Of a stretch of DNA of 64,000 nt, positions 11,367 through 22,945 are shown piece after piece (position 1 is the stretch's first letter; every line of letters starts with the position of its first letter). This stretch comes from Xestospongia bergquistia (lineage: Eukaryota > Porifera > Demospongiae > Haplosclerida > Petrosiidae). The notes beneath the pieces are model-generated. The model had not been told where the DNA came from. It saw only the letters and a program-made list of their open reading frames with translations, and made no database searches. The stretch lies in contig OZ014414.1 of assembly GCA_963965975.1 (NCBI GenBank), forward strand, positions 806,001-870,000. The letters are read 5' to 3'. Position numbers and translations under genes: made by a program.

Positions 11367-12847
11367 TTAACTAGCATATAGCATTATTAAATGCTATATA
11401 ATTATATATACAAAGTATTTATATTCTAATATATTTAGAAGTGTACTACAACTCTTGTTATCATAATCTAATCTATTAGTATATTTATGTCTCATTTTAA
11501 CACATGACAAAATAAATATTTTTTAAAGTTATTGTTGTATTAATTAATTAATTAATTATTGTTTGATGTATTCCCATTTTGACACAAATTAAAACTTTAC
11601 TTTTATACATGTAGATTGGTATATTGACAGATAAACAACTTAGTCTCTTCTTCTTTGTCCTTTGTTACCAGTTTTCCTGCAATTCATAAACATATTACAT
11701 CTGATCATACCAAACCATTTCTTTCTTGTTTTCAGAAATGTTATGTTCCAGTAGTCTAGTGTTAGAAATCCTTCACTAAGAGAATGGTCAACAATACCAA
11801 AGTAATGTTCCAGCCTGTTACTAGACCAGTCAAACCATATACTAGTTGAGTGATGTTAAGAGATGTCTCAGGTTATGTTCACACTGATTCATATATAGCT
11901 CTTACTGGGCTACTCTTGATGTAACTGTTTAAAGGATATTTATCCAATGGATCTTAATTTTATTAACAATAAACTTTACTCTGTAAAAATTGACTGATTT
12001 ATTTAACTAATATATGTTATGCATGTAGTGTGTATGTAACAAATTATTTGATATAAACTGTTGTAAACATTATATACTACTTTCATTCATATCTGATTGA
12101 TTAAACATCCTTAACATACTCAGGTTGTTACAAATATTGATGCAAGAGTTGTGTCAAATTGTTAATCTCTACATGATTGACATTTGATCTTAAGTAAGAA
12201 AACATGCACTTAAAAAAATTGTCATTTTATCTTAGGTCTAAACCTTAAAAGTATGTGTAGCCCTTTTGAATGATGCAAACCATTTCTCTTTAGCTCATTC
12301 CTAGTCAGACTGAGTTAGTGATCGTTCTCAACGTAACTGTTTATAGGACATCCAGTTAACCCTAAATGTTATTAGACCCTAAAAATATATAGGTTAATTG
12401 CCTTTGGATGTTTATGATCTCTGAAGAAACCACACCCACCATTCAAAGACAGGCTGAATTTGTCCAATCACTTCCTGATCCATTCCATCAGCTTGAGAAA
12501 AATTTAATATTTGAGACATGAGTTAATACAATAGCTTTTATTTGTGAATTCAGTAGATTCATTTTCCCAAAAAATAATTAATTAATAATATACACACACA
12601 ATACCTGTACATGTATATACATACTAGTCATGTTCATAAACAATCACAGGCCATGTATATTTTAGTGATTGTGATTGTGTTTAGTTACTTTTGCATGTCT
12701 ACTTAGAGGCAAAGATTTGCAAACAATAAATATTACTATATTTAAGATTAATATACATATGGTAGCAATTTGGATTGTATTACTAGTACTGTTAAATGTA
12801 ATAGGCCACTTTAACTGATCATCTGTTACATTCATCATAAAAATACT
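11367..12847. other. Intergenic, no gene seen
   Basis: AT-rich. A block near 11730-11760 (TTTTCAGAAATGTTATGTTCCAG) recurs at 15117-15140, just right of the Mutator-like element, so duplicated non-coding DNA is present. A short (ATTA)n tract lies near 11537-11560. Confidence 0.5.
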
Positions 12848-13039
12848 GATGACCCATTATGGAATGGACAACAACGTGGAGGATTAGAAGGACCATGTTG
12901 TACTAACTCCAAGATGCCATGGTTTATAAAGACACTCAATGAGACTACTACTGAAGATATCGAATTGAGGGTAATGGCAGATGAAGGTACCAGTAATGAA
13001 GATATACCATTAGATATTATAGAACTGTACATTCGCTAA
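12848..13039 (+). pseudogene. C-terminal fragment of the fibrinogen-stub family
   Basis: Only the last ~64 codons survive, from DDPLWNGQQRGG-like sequence to IIELYIR and stop. Cys is replaced by Arg in the QQCGG motif, and W-D-G is changed to W-N-G. The 3' flank (13040-13180) is the standard family flank with TACACATATTGTATATC. The 5' side is unrelated. Confidence 0.85.
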
Positions 13040-13647
13040 TATATAATAATGTATTATTACATATTAATGTATATAATACTTTTTTACACATATTGTATAT
13101 CTTTTAATACATTGTGTTTAGATATATCTTCCCTCTCTATTTACTTGTAGAGAAATATCAACAATTAAATTATAATACTTCTGTTAATTTTTAATGCATG
13201 TTTACAAATTTCTATCATACTATAGACTATTAGAATAACATCAGTTTGTCATGACTATTAATCTCATCAGCATGTTTGAAGAATATTATATGCACAGAGA
13301 ATATAAGTGTTATGTTATTAACTCATGAGCATTTTAATTTAAACATAATATTATGTGGACAGAGAATATAACTGTGCTCTGGTATCATTCAAAAATGACT
13401 CCTTGATGTAGTGTATATAAGGAACAACTTTTGATGTCATAGTGTATGCTGTCCTACCTAGTTGATAGTAAAAATAATGTGTAGTGGAAAGGATAAGTCC
13501 CATAATGTCTAATCCCATAATGTCTAAGGAAATGTGGAAATGTCCCAAAATGTCTAATACTTTGATCAATTAGCACTAGAGAGTTTTTGACAGGTACTCT
13601 CTGGGATAAAAGGTAGGGTTTGCCAGAACCCATTTCAAATATCAATC

Positions 13648-14416
13648 ATGGAGTTTATTACAAATCAGAAAGGAGGACAATCACTACTATGGGATGGCTG
13701 CAGATTCACTCTAAACAGAAAACTAGACAATGGAACCTGCTACTGGAGATGCCACAAGAGATCATGTGCTGCTGGAATCACTACACTTGGTACAGACATA
13801 CTACAGCAAACAAATGGACACACCCATGCAGTCAACCCTGCGAGTGGAGGAGATAAAGAGCAAACTTAGAAAGAGGGCTAGAGAAGAGGTGACCCCTGTT
13901 CCAACTCTGTACAATGAGGCACTGGTAGAACTCAGCACACAGCCAGACTGCTCAGATGTTGCCCCAACTTTACCTACCTACTCCTCATTCAAATCATCCA
14001 TGTACAGAAGTAGATGAAAGAGGCTCCCTCTACTCCCTAAAACAAGAGCTTAGATCGATCTGACTGGTGATTGGGTGAATACACTATCTGGGGAGAGGTT
14101 TCTGCTCCGAAATGAGGGCTCCAGCAATCGCATTTTGATCTTTTCTACAGATGCCATGCTCCATTTGCTTTGTGATCTTGATGCGATATATGTTGATGGA
14201 ACATTCCAGGTCTGCCTTAGCATGTTTATGCAACTTTTCATCATCATTGGATTTGTCCATGGCCAGCAGTTTCCTCTGGTTTATGCCTTGCTACCATCCA
14301 AGACCCGAGCAGATTACAACAGGATGTTTACATACCTCAAGGAAGAATCGTTTTTATCTAGTTTTAGCCATTGTGTAGTTTCTTTTGATTACACCCTTGT
14401 GCTGAACTCTTTATAG
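13648..14416 (+). pseudogene. FLYWCH-MULE transposase remnant
   Basis: The first frame encodes a FLYWCH-type zinc finger with F-I-T...LLWDG, WRC..R.C and a final H-x-H (GHTHAVNP). A frameshift near 13840 leads to LRKRAREEVTPVPTLYNEAL, typical of the linker in such transposases. Stops and shifts follow at about 14015-14055. The MULE domain then begins (LSGERFLL, AIYVDGTFQVC with the first catalytic Asp, FVHGQQFPLVYALL) and ends near a possible second acidic position at FDYT. The third catalytic residue and the C-terminus are missing. It is not expected to be active. Confidence 0.8.
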
Positions 14417-14422
14417 ATACAT

Positions 14423-15099
14423 TTAGATTAATTAACACTATGTTAACATTAAATTAACACTAGTTAGACATTTTGGGACACTTCCACATTTCTTTAGACA
14501 TTATGGGATTAGACATTATGGGACGAACCCAAACACTTAGATTAATTAACACTATGTTAACATTAAATTAACACTAGTTAGACATTTTGGGACACTTCCA
14601 CATTTCTTTAGATATTATGGGATTAGACATTATGGGACGAACCCAAACACTTAGATTAATTAACACTATGTTAACATTAAATTAACACTAGTTAGACATT
14701 TTGGGACACTTCCACATTTCTTTAGACATTATGGGATTAGACATTATGGGACGAACCCAAACACTTAGATTAATTAACACTATGTTAACATTAAATTAAC
14801 ACTAGTTAGACATTTTGGGACACTTCCACATTTCTTTAGATATTATGGGATTAGACATTATGGGACGAACCCAAACACTTAGATTAATTAACACTATGTT
14901 AACATTAAATTAACACTAGTTAGACATTTTGGGACACTTCCACATTTCTTTTGACATTATGGGATTAGACATTATGGGACGAACCCAAACACTTAGATTA
15001 ATTAACACTATGTTAACATTAAATTAACACTAGTTAGACATTTTGGGACACTTCCACATTTCTTTAGACATTATGGGATTAGACATTATGGGACGAACC
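14423..15099 (+). repeat. 114-bp tandem array of the transposon's right end, 6 copies
   Basis: Units start at 14423, 14537, 14651, 14765, 14879 and 14993. Each holds TTAGATTAATTAACACTATG, then the right TIR, then GACGAACCC. Units differ by only a few bases (ACATT versus ATATT, TTTAG versus TTTTG), so amplification is recent. The last unit ends in GACGAACCCC and joins different DNA. Confidence 0.9.
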
Positions 15100-16389
15100 C
15101 CATACCTAACCATTGTTTTCAGAAATGTTATGTTCCAGTATCCAACTAAAAGACAAAAGTAGTCTTTGTAGTTTATGTCCAATAACTGAAATTATGAGGA
15201 AGAGGTAGATACTATTTCAACTTAACTAAATTAGAGTCCATTTATAGCTTCAATTGAAACTATGATTCGACTACTATAGCAATGTAATCTAGTTATTAAA
15301 ACAAATTGGTAAAGGGAGAAAAAGCAATATTAGTTTACATAATATAGTGTTTTAGATAAATATAAGTAGCGCTAGAGAGCCAAATTTCATATATAAATGC
15401 ATGTTTTCTTCAAGCTGAACCGATTGGTGTAAGTTCCAAGTCAATAGCACGTAAAACGGCAAAGTTATTCACATGTCTGTGTGGCTCTTCTCAACTCGGA
15501 CATACTATAGTCTTCTTCCAGCTTTTATCATATATGTTAGAGTATGAACATTTCTTGTTTTTATATTTTTAATACTCACAGCAAAGAGCAATAACTATGT
15601 TCTTCCTTACAAATTGAAATGGGTTAATTTGATTGCAATGTAATAAATAATTTTAAAAAAATGGTATGGTAGAGTCTTTACAATTTTCTCTCTCTTAGTA
15701 GTGCTGTGATATATTTGCTAGATATCAGGCAATATTATTCTTTTAATTTAATTGTTAATCTCACTGATGGATTTATTAAAATGAATTAAAAATGTTGATA
15801 ATAAAAGCTATCATAAAGGCAATAGTAAGTGTGAAAGATCCATGAGTAAATAGCTGGGCAATTCAGATTTGGCTAATCATCATAAATTTATAACGATTTA
15901 TATTTTAATTGAGCAACAGCAGTTTATGTAAATATTTAAATTGCATGTTAAAATATTGTCACATCAATATTTGTGATAGTTCTATAATAGGATATTGTTA
16001 TTGTTAACTAATAAGGTATTAGTAATTAATTACATGTACCTTAAATGGTCCATTAGTCTTAACATAAACAACAAGTGGATGTAATCATTGATTCAAGTAT
16101 TTAATGTTCAGAAATTTATGGAAATATGTTTACTTGTAACATTAGAGTGATAAAGCAAATAATTGACTTGGAATGAAATGAATGTCCATCAAATACCTCA
16201 CTGTATAATTAGATTGGTTGATCTAACCTGTGGACAGGTTCCAGCACAACTTCAATATTGTCATAGATGTTATGATATTGCGTTAGTTGAAACATCCTTT
16301 GTTACCTACGCTATTTATCAAGTTGTCATGCAGTGATAGTGAGCACTACCACTGTAAGAAAACTTGCTGAATACAAAGACAAGGCTAAT
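15100..16389. other. Intergenic, no gene seen
   Basis: AT-rich with no supported exon. It lies between the transposon and the right arm of the inverted duplication. Confidence 0.5.
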
Positions 16390-18583
16390 AATATTATGGT
16401 ATTTGCTATAACTCAACTATAACTGCAGGAGGGCTCTGCACGCATGCACTTTAGTACTTTCATGAAGCTAAGTATTATGCTAGTAAAGGTTAAATTGTAT
16501 TACTCTCATAGTTTATGGTTAAAATATTCAACATTGCATCAAATGCTACATGTTACTGATGTTAGTACTGTTTGTACACTTTGTTGTTTTCATGAATTTA
16601 TTTTTAAAAAATTATAGGACAAGAGGTACTATATAATCAAAAGGTAACCTCATGATTAAAAATAAACTGACTAACTACTAACTTATTAAACTTGAATTCT
16701 TGGCCTATTTGTTAAAAAAAGATATGAAAGCAACCTTAAATTGTTAAAAAGGTGAAAAAAATGTCTCAATATGATGTTGTACAAGTCCATTATTCAAATC
16801 TGACTGCTCAATAATGAAGGACTAAAGAGTAAGCACAATGATGTCATATGTTTATTAGCACTTTTTAATTAACTCACATTTTTGGCAGAATGCATAGAAA
16901 GTTTCATAGATACCTAATGAGATGACACCAGTGATTGTAATTAACATATGGATAAATCTATTAGTATTTAATATAAAACATACCATATCGATGAGGCAAG
17001 CAGTAGCAATTAAAGGAGACCCTATAAGATTTTCTTGGTTTATCGTAACCTACATGATAAAGTCTACTGAAATCATTAAAGTTGCTGACATAACTCACAT
17101 CTGTGACACAAAGCAATAGTAGACAACCCTATGAGAATCATATTGTAATAATAATCTCAATATTGTCTCAATGTTATATGACATACCATATGTACTTGGT
17201 TTGCTGCAGATACAATACAGACATGATATTACTTTATAGAGCTGTGTATTAACATCTATAAGAGGACAAATATAATAACTCTTTGGTACTGAATGATATT
17301 ACAATTTATATATATATTTATCAATATTACGGTACTGTAACATTCTTTATTCATTTTAATCGAAAGGAAATTTTAATTTTATTAGACATGTTGGAGCATG
17401 AATTAAGTACAGTACATGTATTGACAAACAGCAATATATATTAAACAATATAATTATAGACCTATGCCATATTTGTCATGTTAATATCTTCCAAACCTGG
17501 TGAGAAGACTGTTAAAACAATAACTAGTATGGTTTGATGGGGAACTTTAGAGTTTATTACATTATTAACTAGACATTATTAACAAAAGAGCTTGTATGAA
17601 CTGATGTTGTTGGTAAAGTTCATTTTAATTGAAAGGAAAGGAACAATTAATTCTATTAGACATGTCAATCCATGGCTTGAGTATGGCACATATCTTGATA
17701 AACAACATTATATATTATACAATAAAATTATATAATGGACTTATGCCATATTTGTCTTGTTGATATCCTCCAAAAACTTGGTGAGAAGACTTTTTAAACA
17801 ATATATAGTATGGTTTGATGGGGAATATTTACAACTTATCACATTATATGACTAGACTAATTACCATTTGTAGACAACGTATTAATATTATGTCACTGGA
17901 TAATTTAATTATCATCTAGTTGTATGGTTGTAGATCAGTTCAATTTCCATTAGTGACATATTAAATGATCTTGGTAGTAAAATGTAATGATCAAATACCA
18001 AATATCTAGTTCTTTATGATACTGCTTTTATTCCTAAGTTACTAAGTAAACATTCTTAACATAGTCATTTTACTACAGTAATTGGTACATGTGATATGTG
18101 TGTACTCAGACATTTGTCTGTACACGATTGACATCTGATATTAAGTGAAAAAAATCAGCTTAAAAAGGATTTTGTCATATCATCCATGTTCTTTGTTACC
18201 ATAGTTTCTTCAATATGATGTAAAACCAATTCTAAGCTACCACAAAGTCAAAATACTCTAACTCGATATCTACAAAGCCACCTAGAAGCAAAAAATAATA
18301 TTTTTTACTCATAGCTTCAATGGAAGTCAAGAGCATATACAAAATTATTCATCAGTTGAAATAGTATCTATTTCTTACTCAATTTTCAATTATTGAACAT
18401 TAAACTACAATAATTAAATTGTAATTACTAACTGGTTTTATTTAAATTGAAGTAGCCTATTTTTGGCTTTGTGGTAAATCTGTTTTGGGCTCACATTGTA
18501 TTGATGAAACTATGGCAACAAAGACTTCAGTTAAGATGACAAAATGCTATTTTAAGCACAATAATTAGTGGATCAGAGAAGTA

Positions 18584-18630
18584 TGATCAATGACATCATA
18601 GTATAATACAATACAATGATGTCATTGACC
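18584..18630 (+). promoter_or_regulatory. Conserved palindromic promoter element
   Basis: A near-perfect palindrome, GATCAATGACATCA...TGATGTCATTGACC, sits 131 bp before the ATG at 18761. It contains two TGACATCA (ATF/CREB-like) half elements in opposite orientation. Its position matches those at 2142 and 21604. Confidence 0.45.
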
Positions 18631-18760
18631 ACTAGTATAGTCATTATGTTATAAGATTGATCAGCACTTTTTTATTAAAGAAGATTCACATAAAAGTCAT
18701 TTGCTATAGTTGTTAGTCAAAGAAACAAAACTTTTTATTTGTATTATAGTTGGATCAACC

Positions 18761-20044
18761 ATGCAGTCTGAAAGCTTTGTTTTTCTTTTGCTGTTTACCC
18801 TAATACTTATTATACCAGTCTGTTGCTCATCTACTTGTATGGCTGACTGCACTAGTGAACTAACTCAACGTCCTCCCTCACTCTATGAACAATACTGTTG
18901 TAATGACAATAACACTGAAAAGGCTTTCAAGATAAGACAAAATAATGTTTTAAAAATAATACTTTGTCCAGATAATCCCCCTATATCTTGTGAAATGTAT
19001 CGTACTTTCCTTAATTGTTCAGATATTTTCAAACATAACAGATCTGCTCTATCTGGGTACTACACAATGCGAGCTCCTAATGGTTCCTTAATATCTGTCT
19101 ACTGTGATGACAATGCCTTTGATAACTGTTCTCAAGTCTTTAAAGAAAACAGTTCAGCTCTATCTGGGTACTACACAATGCGAGCTCCTAATGGTTCCTT
19201 AATATCTGTCTACTGTGATGACAATGCCTTTGATAACTGTTCTCAAGTCTTTAAAGAAAACAGTTCAGCTCTATCTGGATACTACACAATGCGAGTTGCT
19301 AATGGTTCTCTTATATCTGTCTACTGTGATATGGAGGGTAGTAACTGTGATGGTATAAGAGGCTGGATGAGAGTGGGCTACCTCAACATGAGTGAACCTG
19401 GTGCCACATGCCCTCCAGGTCTAACATTACATCAATATAATAACATTGATCATGGTCTATGTAGTCGACCAGTCTCATCATCTGGTAGTTCAGCTTCAGT
19501 ATTTTTCTCTACATATGGAGTTATTTATAACAAAGTATGTGGACGAGTGATAGGATATCAGTATGGGTCACCTGATGGTTTTCCACCAGAGTTAGGGAGT
19601 AGAGTTTTAATTAATAATCCAAATATTGATAATATTTATGTTGATGGTGTATCTATTACATATGGCAGTAATCCTCGTAAACACATATGGACATTAGGAG
19701 TGGGTAATGTCGCTGATGATACTAGTCCTAATCAATATAATTGTCCATGTAACACTGGTAACACAAAAACAACTGTACCAAGTTTTGTTGGCAGTAATTA
19801 TTACTGTGAATCAGGAATAGCTAGTGGAAGTTTCAACAGTGTCCTGTATGCTAATGACTCTTTATGGGATGGACAACAATGTGGAGGATTAGAAGGACCA
19901 TGTTGTACTAACCCCAAGATGCCATGGTTTATAAAGACACTTAATGAAACTACTACTGAAGATATTGAATTGAGGGTAATGGCAGATGAAGATACCAGTA
20001 ATGAAGACATACCATTACATATTATAGAACTGTACATTCGCTAA
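18761..20044 (+). CDS. Secreted fibrinogen-stub family protein, intact, three stubs (alpha N-terminus, type I C-module)
   Basis: Single-exon protein of 427 residues. The ATG at 18761 opens a signal peptide (MQSESFVFLLLFTLILIIPVCC). The Cys-rich alpha segment runs to about residue 84. Three stubs follow at roughly 85-121, 122-158 and 159-190. The first two end in CDDNAFD and the third leads through CDMEGSN into the type I C-module. Adjacent stubs are almost identical in DNA over the 111-bp unit, which points to recent tandem expansion. Each stub carries three N-x-S/T sequons (NCS, NSS or NRS, NGS), so the protein is probably heavily glycosylated. The gene is the mirror copy of 956-2011 and the tandem copy of 21780-22945. 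Function is unknown. Confidence 0.87.
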   Translation: MQSESFVFLLLFTLILIIPVCCSSTCMADCTSELTQRPPSLYEQYCCNDNNTEKAFKIRQNNVLKIILCPDNPPISCEMYRTFLNCSDIFKHNRSALSGYYTMRAPNGSLISVYCDDNAFDNCSQVFKENSSALSGYYTMRAPNGSLISVYCDDNAFDNCSQVFKENSSALSGYYTMRVANGSLISVYCDMEGSNCDGIRGWMRVGYLNMSEPGATCPPGLTLHQYNNIDHGLCSRPVSSSGSSASVFFSTYGVIYNKVCGRVIGYQYGSPDGFPPELGSRVLINNPNIDNIYVDGVSITYGSNPRKHIWTLGVGNVADDTSPNQYNCPCNTGNTKTTVPSFVGSNYYCESGIASGSFNSVLYANDSLWDGQQCGGLEGPCCTNPKMPWFIKTLNETTTEDIELRVMADEDTSNEDIPLHIIELYIR

Positions 20045-20246
20045 TATATAATAATATATTATTACATATTAATGTACATAATGCTTTTTTTACACATATT
20101 GTATATCTTTTAATACATTGTGTTTAGATATGCATTCTCTCTCTATTTACTTGTAGAAAAATATCAACAATTAAATTATATATTTTTTGTCATTTTTTGA
20201 TGCATATATGCAAATTCCTAAAGTGTGTAGATCACATTATAGACAA

Positions 20247-20486
20247 TTGTGACCTGATTTGCAAAAAGGGACCACTTCTGTCAAAACATTTGTGACCTGA
20301 TTTGTGAAAAATCAACTGTTAAAACATCTCAAAAAACAGTTTTGTATACATACAGTTGTTATATATGCATAACTATTGTTATATGTATGTAAAACTGTTT
20401 TTTAGTATCTTTTAACAATGTTTTTTTACAAATAAGGTCACAAATGTTTTGACAGAAGTGGTCCCTTTTTGCAAATCAGGTCACAA
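20247..20486. mobile_element. 240-bp MITE with ~60-bp terminal inverted repeats
   Basis: The element begins TTGTGACCTGATTTGCAAAA and ends with its reverse complement. The inverted match continues for about 60 bp with one or two mismatches. Inside each TIR the motif GTGACCT occurs twice. The three sister flanks (near 760 and 23145, and the left arm) lack it and read through AGACAATTAGAATAAC, so it is a post-duplication insertion. No coding capacity. The target-site duplication is unclear (possibly ACAA). Confidence 0.85.
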
Positions 20487-21603
20487 CTAGAATAACATCT
20501 GTTTGTCGTTACTATTAATCTCATGAGCATTTTAATTTAAACAATATTATGTGGACAGAGAATATAATTGTACTCTGATATCATTCAAAACACAACTCCT
20601 TGATGTAGTGTATATAAGGCACAACATTTAATGTCATAGTGTATGCTGTCCTAGCTAGGTGATAGTAAAAATAATGTGTAGTGAAATATTGTGAGAGATA
20701 GGGCATTAATTAAGGTAAAAATAGAAAATTAAATCAGTATAGTCTCATCCCCACACCTACATGAAAGATAAAACTACTTTTTCTTGTTTATAGATCTGTG
20801 GATGAGGCTAATATTAGGTATATGCAATTTGCCCCTTAATAGTCAAGTGATTAATTAAAGTTCTGTATCCAATTAAGCTCTAGAATCATATTGAAAGTAA
20901 GCTTATGTTTGAGTTCTCAATATGAATTCCATTGAAATTAGACATACATATTATGACTTGTTTATATTGCTAATTTAAAATATTTTTTTGTTACATGTAA
21001 CAGTCAAGAAAATCATAAAATATATATAATGGCAGCTGTCCAATGTAATATGAAGATACTACAAAAGGAGTAATAAAAGTATTTTGTGTAATATATTGAC
21101 ACAAACTAAGAATTAATCAAGATAAGATGAGAATTCCAAAAGACATCAACTGAACAAACCTAAACACAATATACTCAATAATATAGGGGGAGGTTACAAT
21201 AATTATAATTATAATTTATTATTATTCTTCAATATGATGTAAAACCAATTCTAAGCTACCACAAAGTCAAAATACTCTAACTCAATATCTACAAAGCCAC
21301 CTAGAAGCAAAAAATAATATTTTTTACTCATAGCTTCAATGGAAGTCAAGAGCATATACAAAATTATTCGTCAGTTGAAATAGTATCTATTTCTTACTCA
21401 ATTTTCAATTATTGAACATTAAACTACAATAATTAAATTGTAATTACTAACTGGTTTTATTTAAATTGAAGTAGCCTATTTTTGGCTTTGTGGTAAATCT
21501 GTATTGGGCTTACATTGTATTGATGAAACTATGGCAGCAAAGACTTCAGTTAAGATGACAAAATGCTATTTTAAGCACAATAATTAGTGGATCAGAGAAG
21601 TAT
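20487..21603. other. 3' flank and duplicated upstream DNA, no gene seen
   Basis: Contains the family 3' flank and then, from 21227, the second copy of the promoter-side DNA seen at 18207-18580. It holds no supported exon. Confidence 0.6.
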
Positions 21604-21649
21604 GATCAATGACATCATAGTATAATACAATACAATGATGTCATTGACC
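21604..21649 (+). promoter_or_regulatory. Conserved palindromic promoter element
   Basis: The same palindrome as at 18584, with TGACATCA and TGATGTCA, again 131 bp before the start codon (21780). Only flanking bases differ. Confidence 0.45.
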
Positions 21650-21779
21650 ACTAGTATAGTCATTATGTTATAAGATTGATCAGCACTTTTTTATTAAAGA
21701 AGATTCACATAAAAGTCATTTGCTATAGTTGTTAGTCAAAGAAACAAAACTTTTTATTTGTATTATAGTTGGATCAACC

Positions 21780-22945
21780 ATGCAGTCTGAAAGCTTTGTT
21801 TTTCTTTTGCTGTCTACCCTAATACTTATTATACCAGTCTGTTGTTCCTCTACTTGTATGGCTGACTGTACTAGTGAACTAACTCAACGTCCTCCCTCAC
21901 TCTATGAACAATACTGTTGTAATGACAATAACACTGGAAAGGCTTTCAAGATAAGACAAAATAATGTTTTAAAAATAATATTTTGTCCAGATAATTCCCC
22001 TATATCTTGTGAAATGTATCGTACTTTCCTTAATTGTTCAGATATTTTCAAACATAACAGTTCAGCTCTATCTGGGTACTACACAATGCGAGCTCCTAAT
22101 GGTTCCTTAATATCTGTCTACTGTGATGACAATGCTTTTGATAACTGTTCTCAAGTCTTTAAAGAAAACAGTTCAGCTCTATCTGGATACTACACAATGC
22201 GAGTTGCTAATGGTTCCTTAATATCTGTCTACTGTGATATGGAGGGTAGTAACTGTGATGGTAAGGGAGGCTGGATGAGAGTGAGCTACATCAACATGAG
22301 TGAACCTGGTGCCACATGCCCTCCTGGACTAACATTATATCAGTATAATAACATTGATCATGGTTTGTGTAGTCGACCAGTCTCATCATCTGGTAGTTCA
22401 GCTTCAGTATTCTTCTCCACATATGGAGTTATTTATAACAAAGTATGTGGACGAGTGATAGGATATCAGTATGGGTCAATTGATGGTTTTCCACCAGACT
22501 TAGGGGGTGGAGTTTTAATTAATAATCCAAATATTGATAATATTTATGTTGATGGTGTATCTATTACATATGACAGTAATCCTCGTAAACATATATGGAC
22601 ATTAGGAGGGGGTAATTCTGTTGATCATGCTAGTGATTTTGTTGTCCATGTAATACTGGTAGTACAGGAACAACTGTACCAAGTTTTGTTGGCAGTAATT
22701 ATTACTGTGAATCAGGAATAGCTAGTGGATATCCGAGCAGTGTCCTGTATGCTAATGACCCATTATGGGATGGACAACAATGTGGAGGATTAGAAGGACC
22801 ATGTTGTACTAATTCCAAGATGCCATGGTTTATAAAGACACTCAATGAGAGTACTACTGAAGATATTGAATTGAGGGTAATGGCAGATGAAGGTACCAGT
22901 AATGAAGATACACCATTACATATTATAGAACTGTACATTCGCTAA
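21780..22945 (+). pseudogene. Fibrinogen-stub family gene with a single 1-bp frameshift
   Basis: Starts like its neighbour (MQSESFVFLLLSTLILIIP), with the alpha Cys-rich segment, two stubs and a type I C-module. In the C-module the paralogues read GCTAGTCGATTTTG. This copy lacks the C between 22634 and 22635, so the frame runs into SDFVVHVILVV and stops at 22721. The rest, from CESGIASG to IIELYIR at 22945, is intact in the shifted frame. With only one lesion in ~1.16 kb it could be a young pseudogene, a null allele or a sequencing error. Confidence 0.8.

Larger units (their letters stand above)
13497..15099 (+). mobile_element. Mutator-like (FLYWCH-MULE) DNA transposon, degenerate
   Basis: The left end (13497-13557) begins GTCCCATAATGTCTAATCCC. 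Its reverse complement is found at the right side (14464-14524, then again five times), giving ~61-bp terminal inverted repeats with about two mismatches. Between them lies a decayed transposase with a FLYWCH zinc finger and a MULE catalytic-domain fragment. The right end is amplified into six 114-bp units. I cannot identify a clean 9-10 bp target duplication. The left flank (GATAGTAAAAATAATGTGTAGTG) is the intact family 3' flank seen at 20660, so the insertion was into duplicated cluster DNA. Confidence 0.8.
16390..20895 (-). repeat. Right arm of the large inverted segmental duplication
   Basis: Reverse-complement partner of 225-4390 (see that entry). It carries the family gene at 18761-20044 and its upstream palindrome. 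Differences from the left arm include two extra stub repeats in the gene, a 240-bp MITE at 20247, and one rather than three 67-bp units downstream. The non-coding part 16390-18580 contains no gene I can support. Confidence 0.85.
18205..21215 (+). repeat. First copy of a ~3-kb tandem duplication
   Basis: From TTCTTCAATATGATGTAAAACC near 18207 through the gene at 18761 and its 3' flank to the GGGGGAGG block near 21185, the sequence is repeated directly at 21227-23935. It is longer than the second copy mainly because of the MITE and one extra 111-bp stub. Confidence 0.85.

Noticed and set aside
16922..17119. 65-codon plus-strand frame with hydrophobic stretches, and an opposing exon-like frame (YNKPRKSYRVCFNC...) in the left-arm counterpart near 3660-3910
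   Set aside because: Neither strand gives a convincing multi-exon model. Similarity between arms is explained by the inverted duplication. Left as unassigned non-coding DNA.
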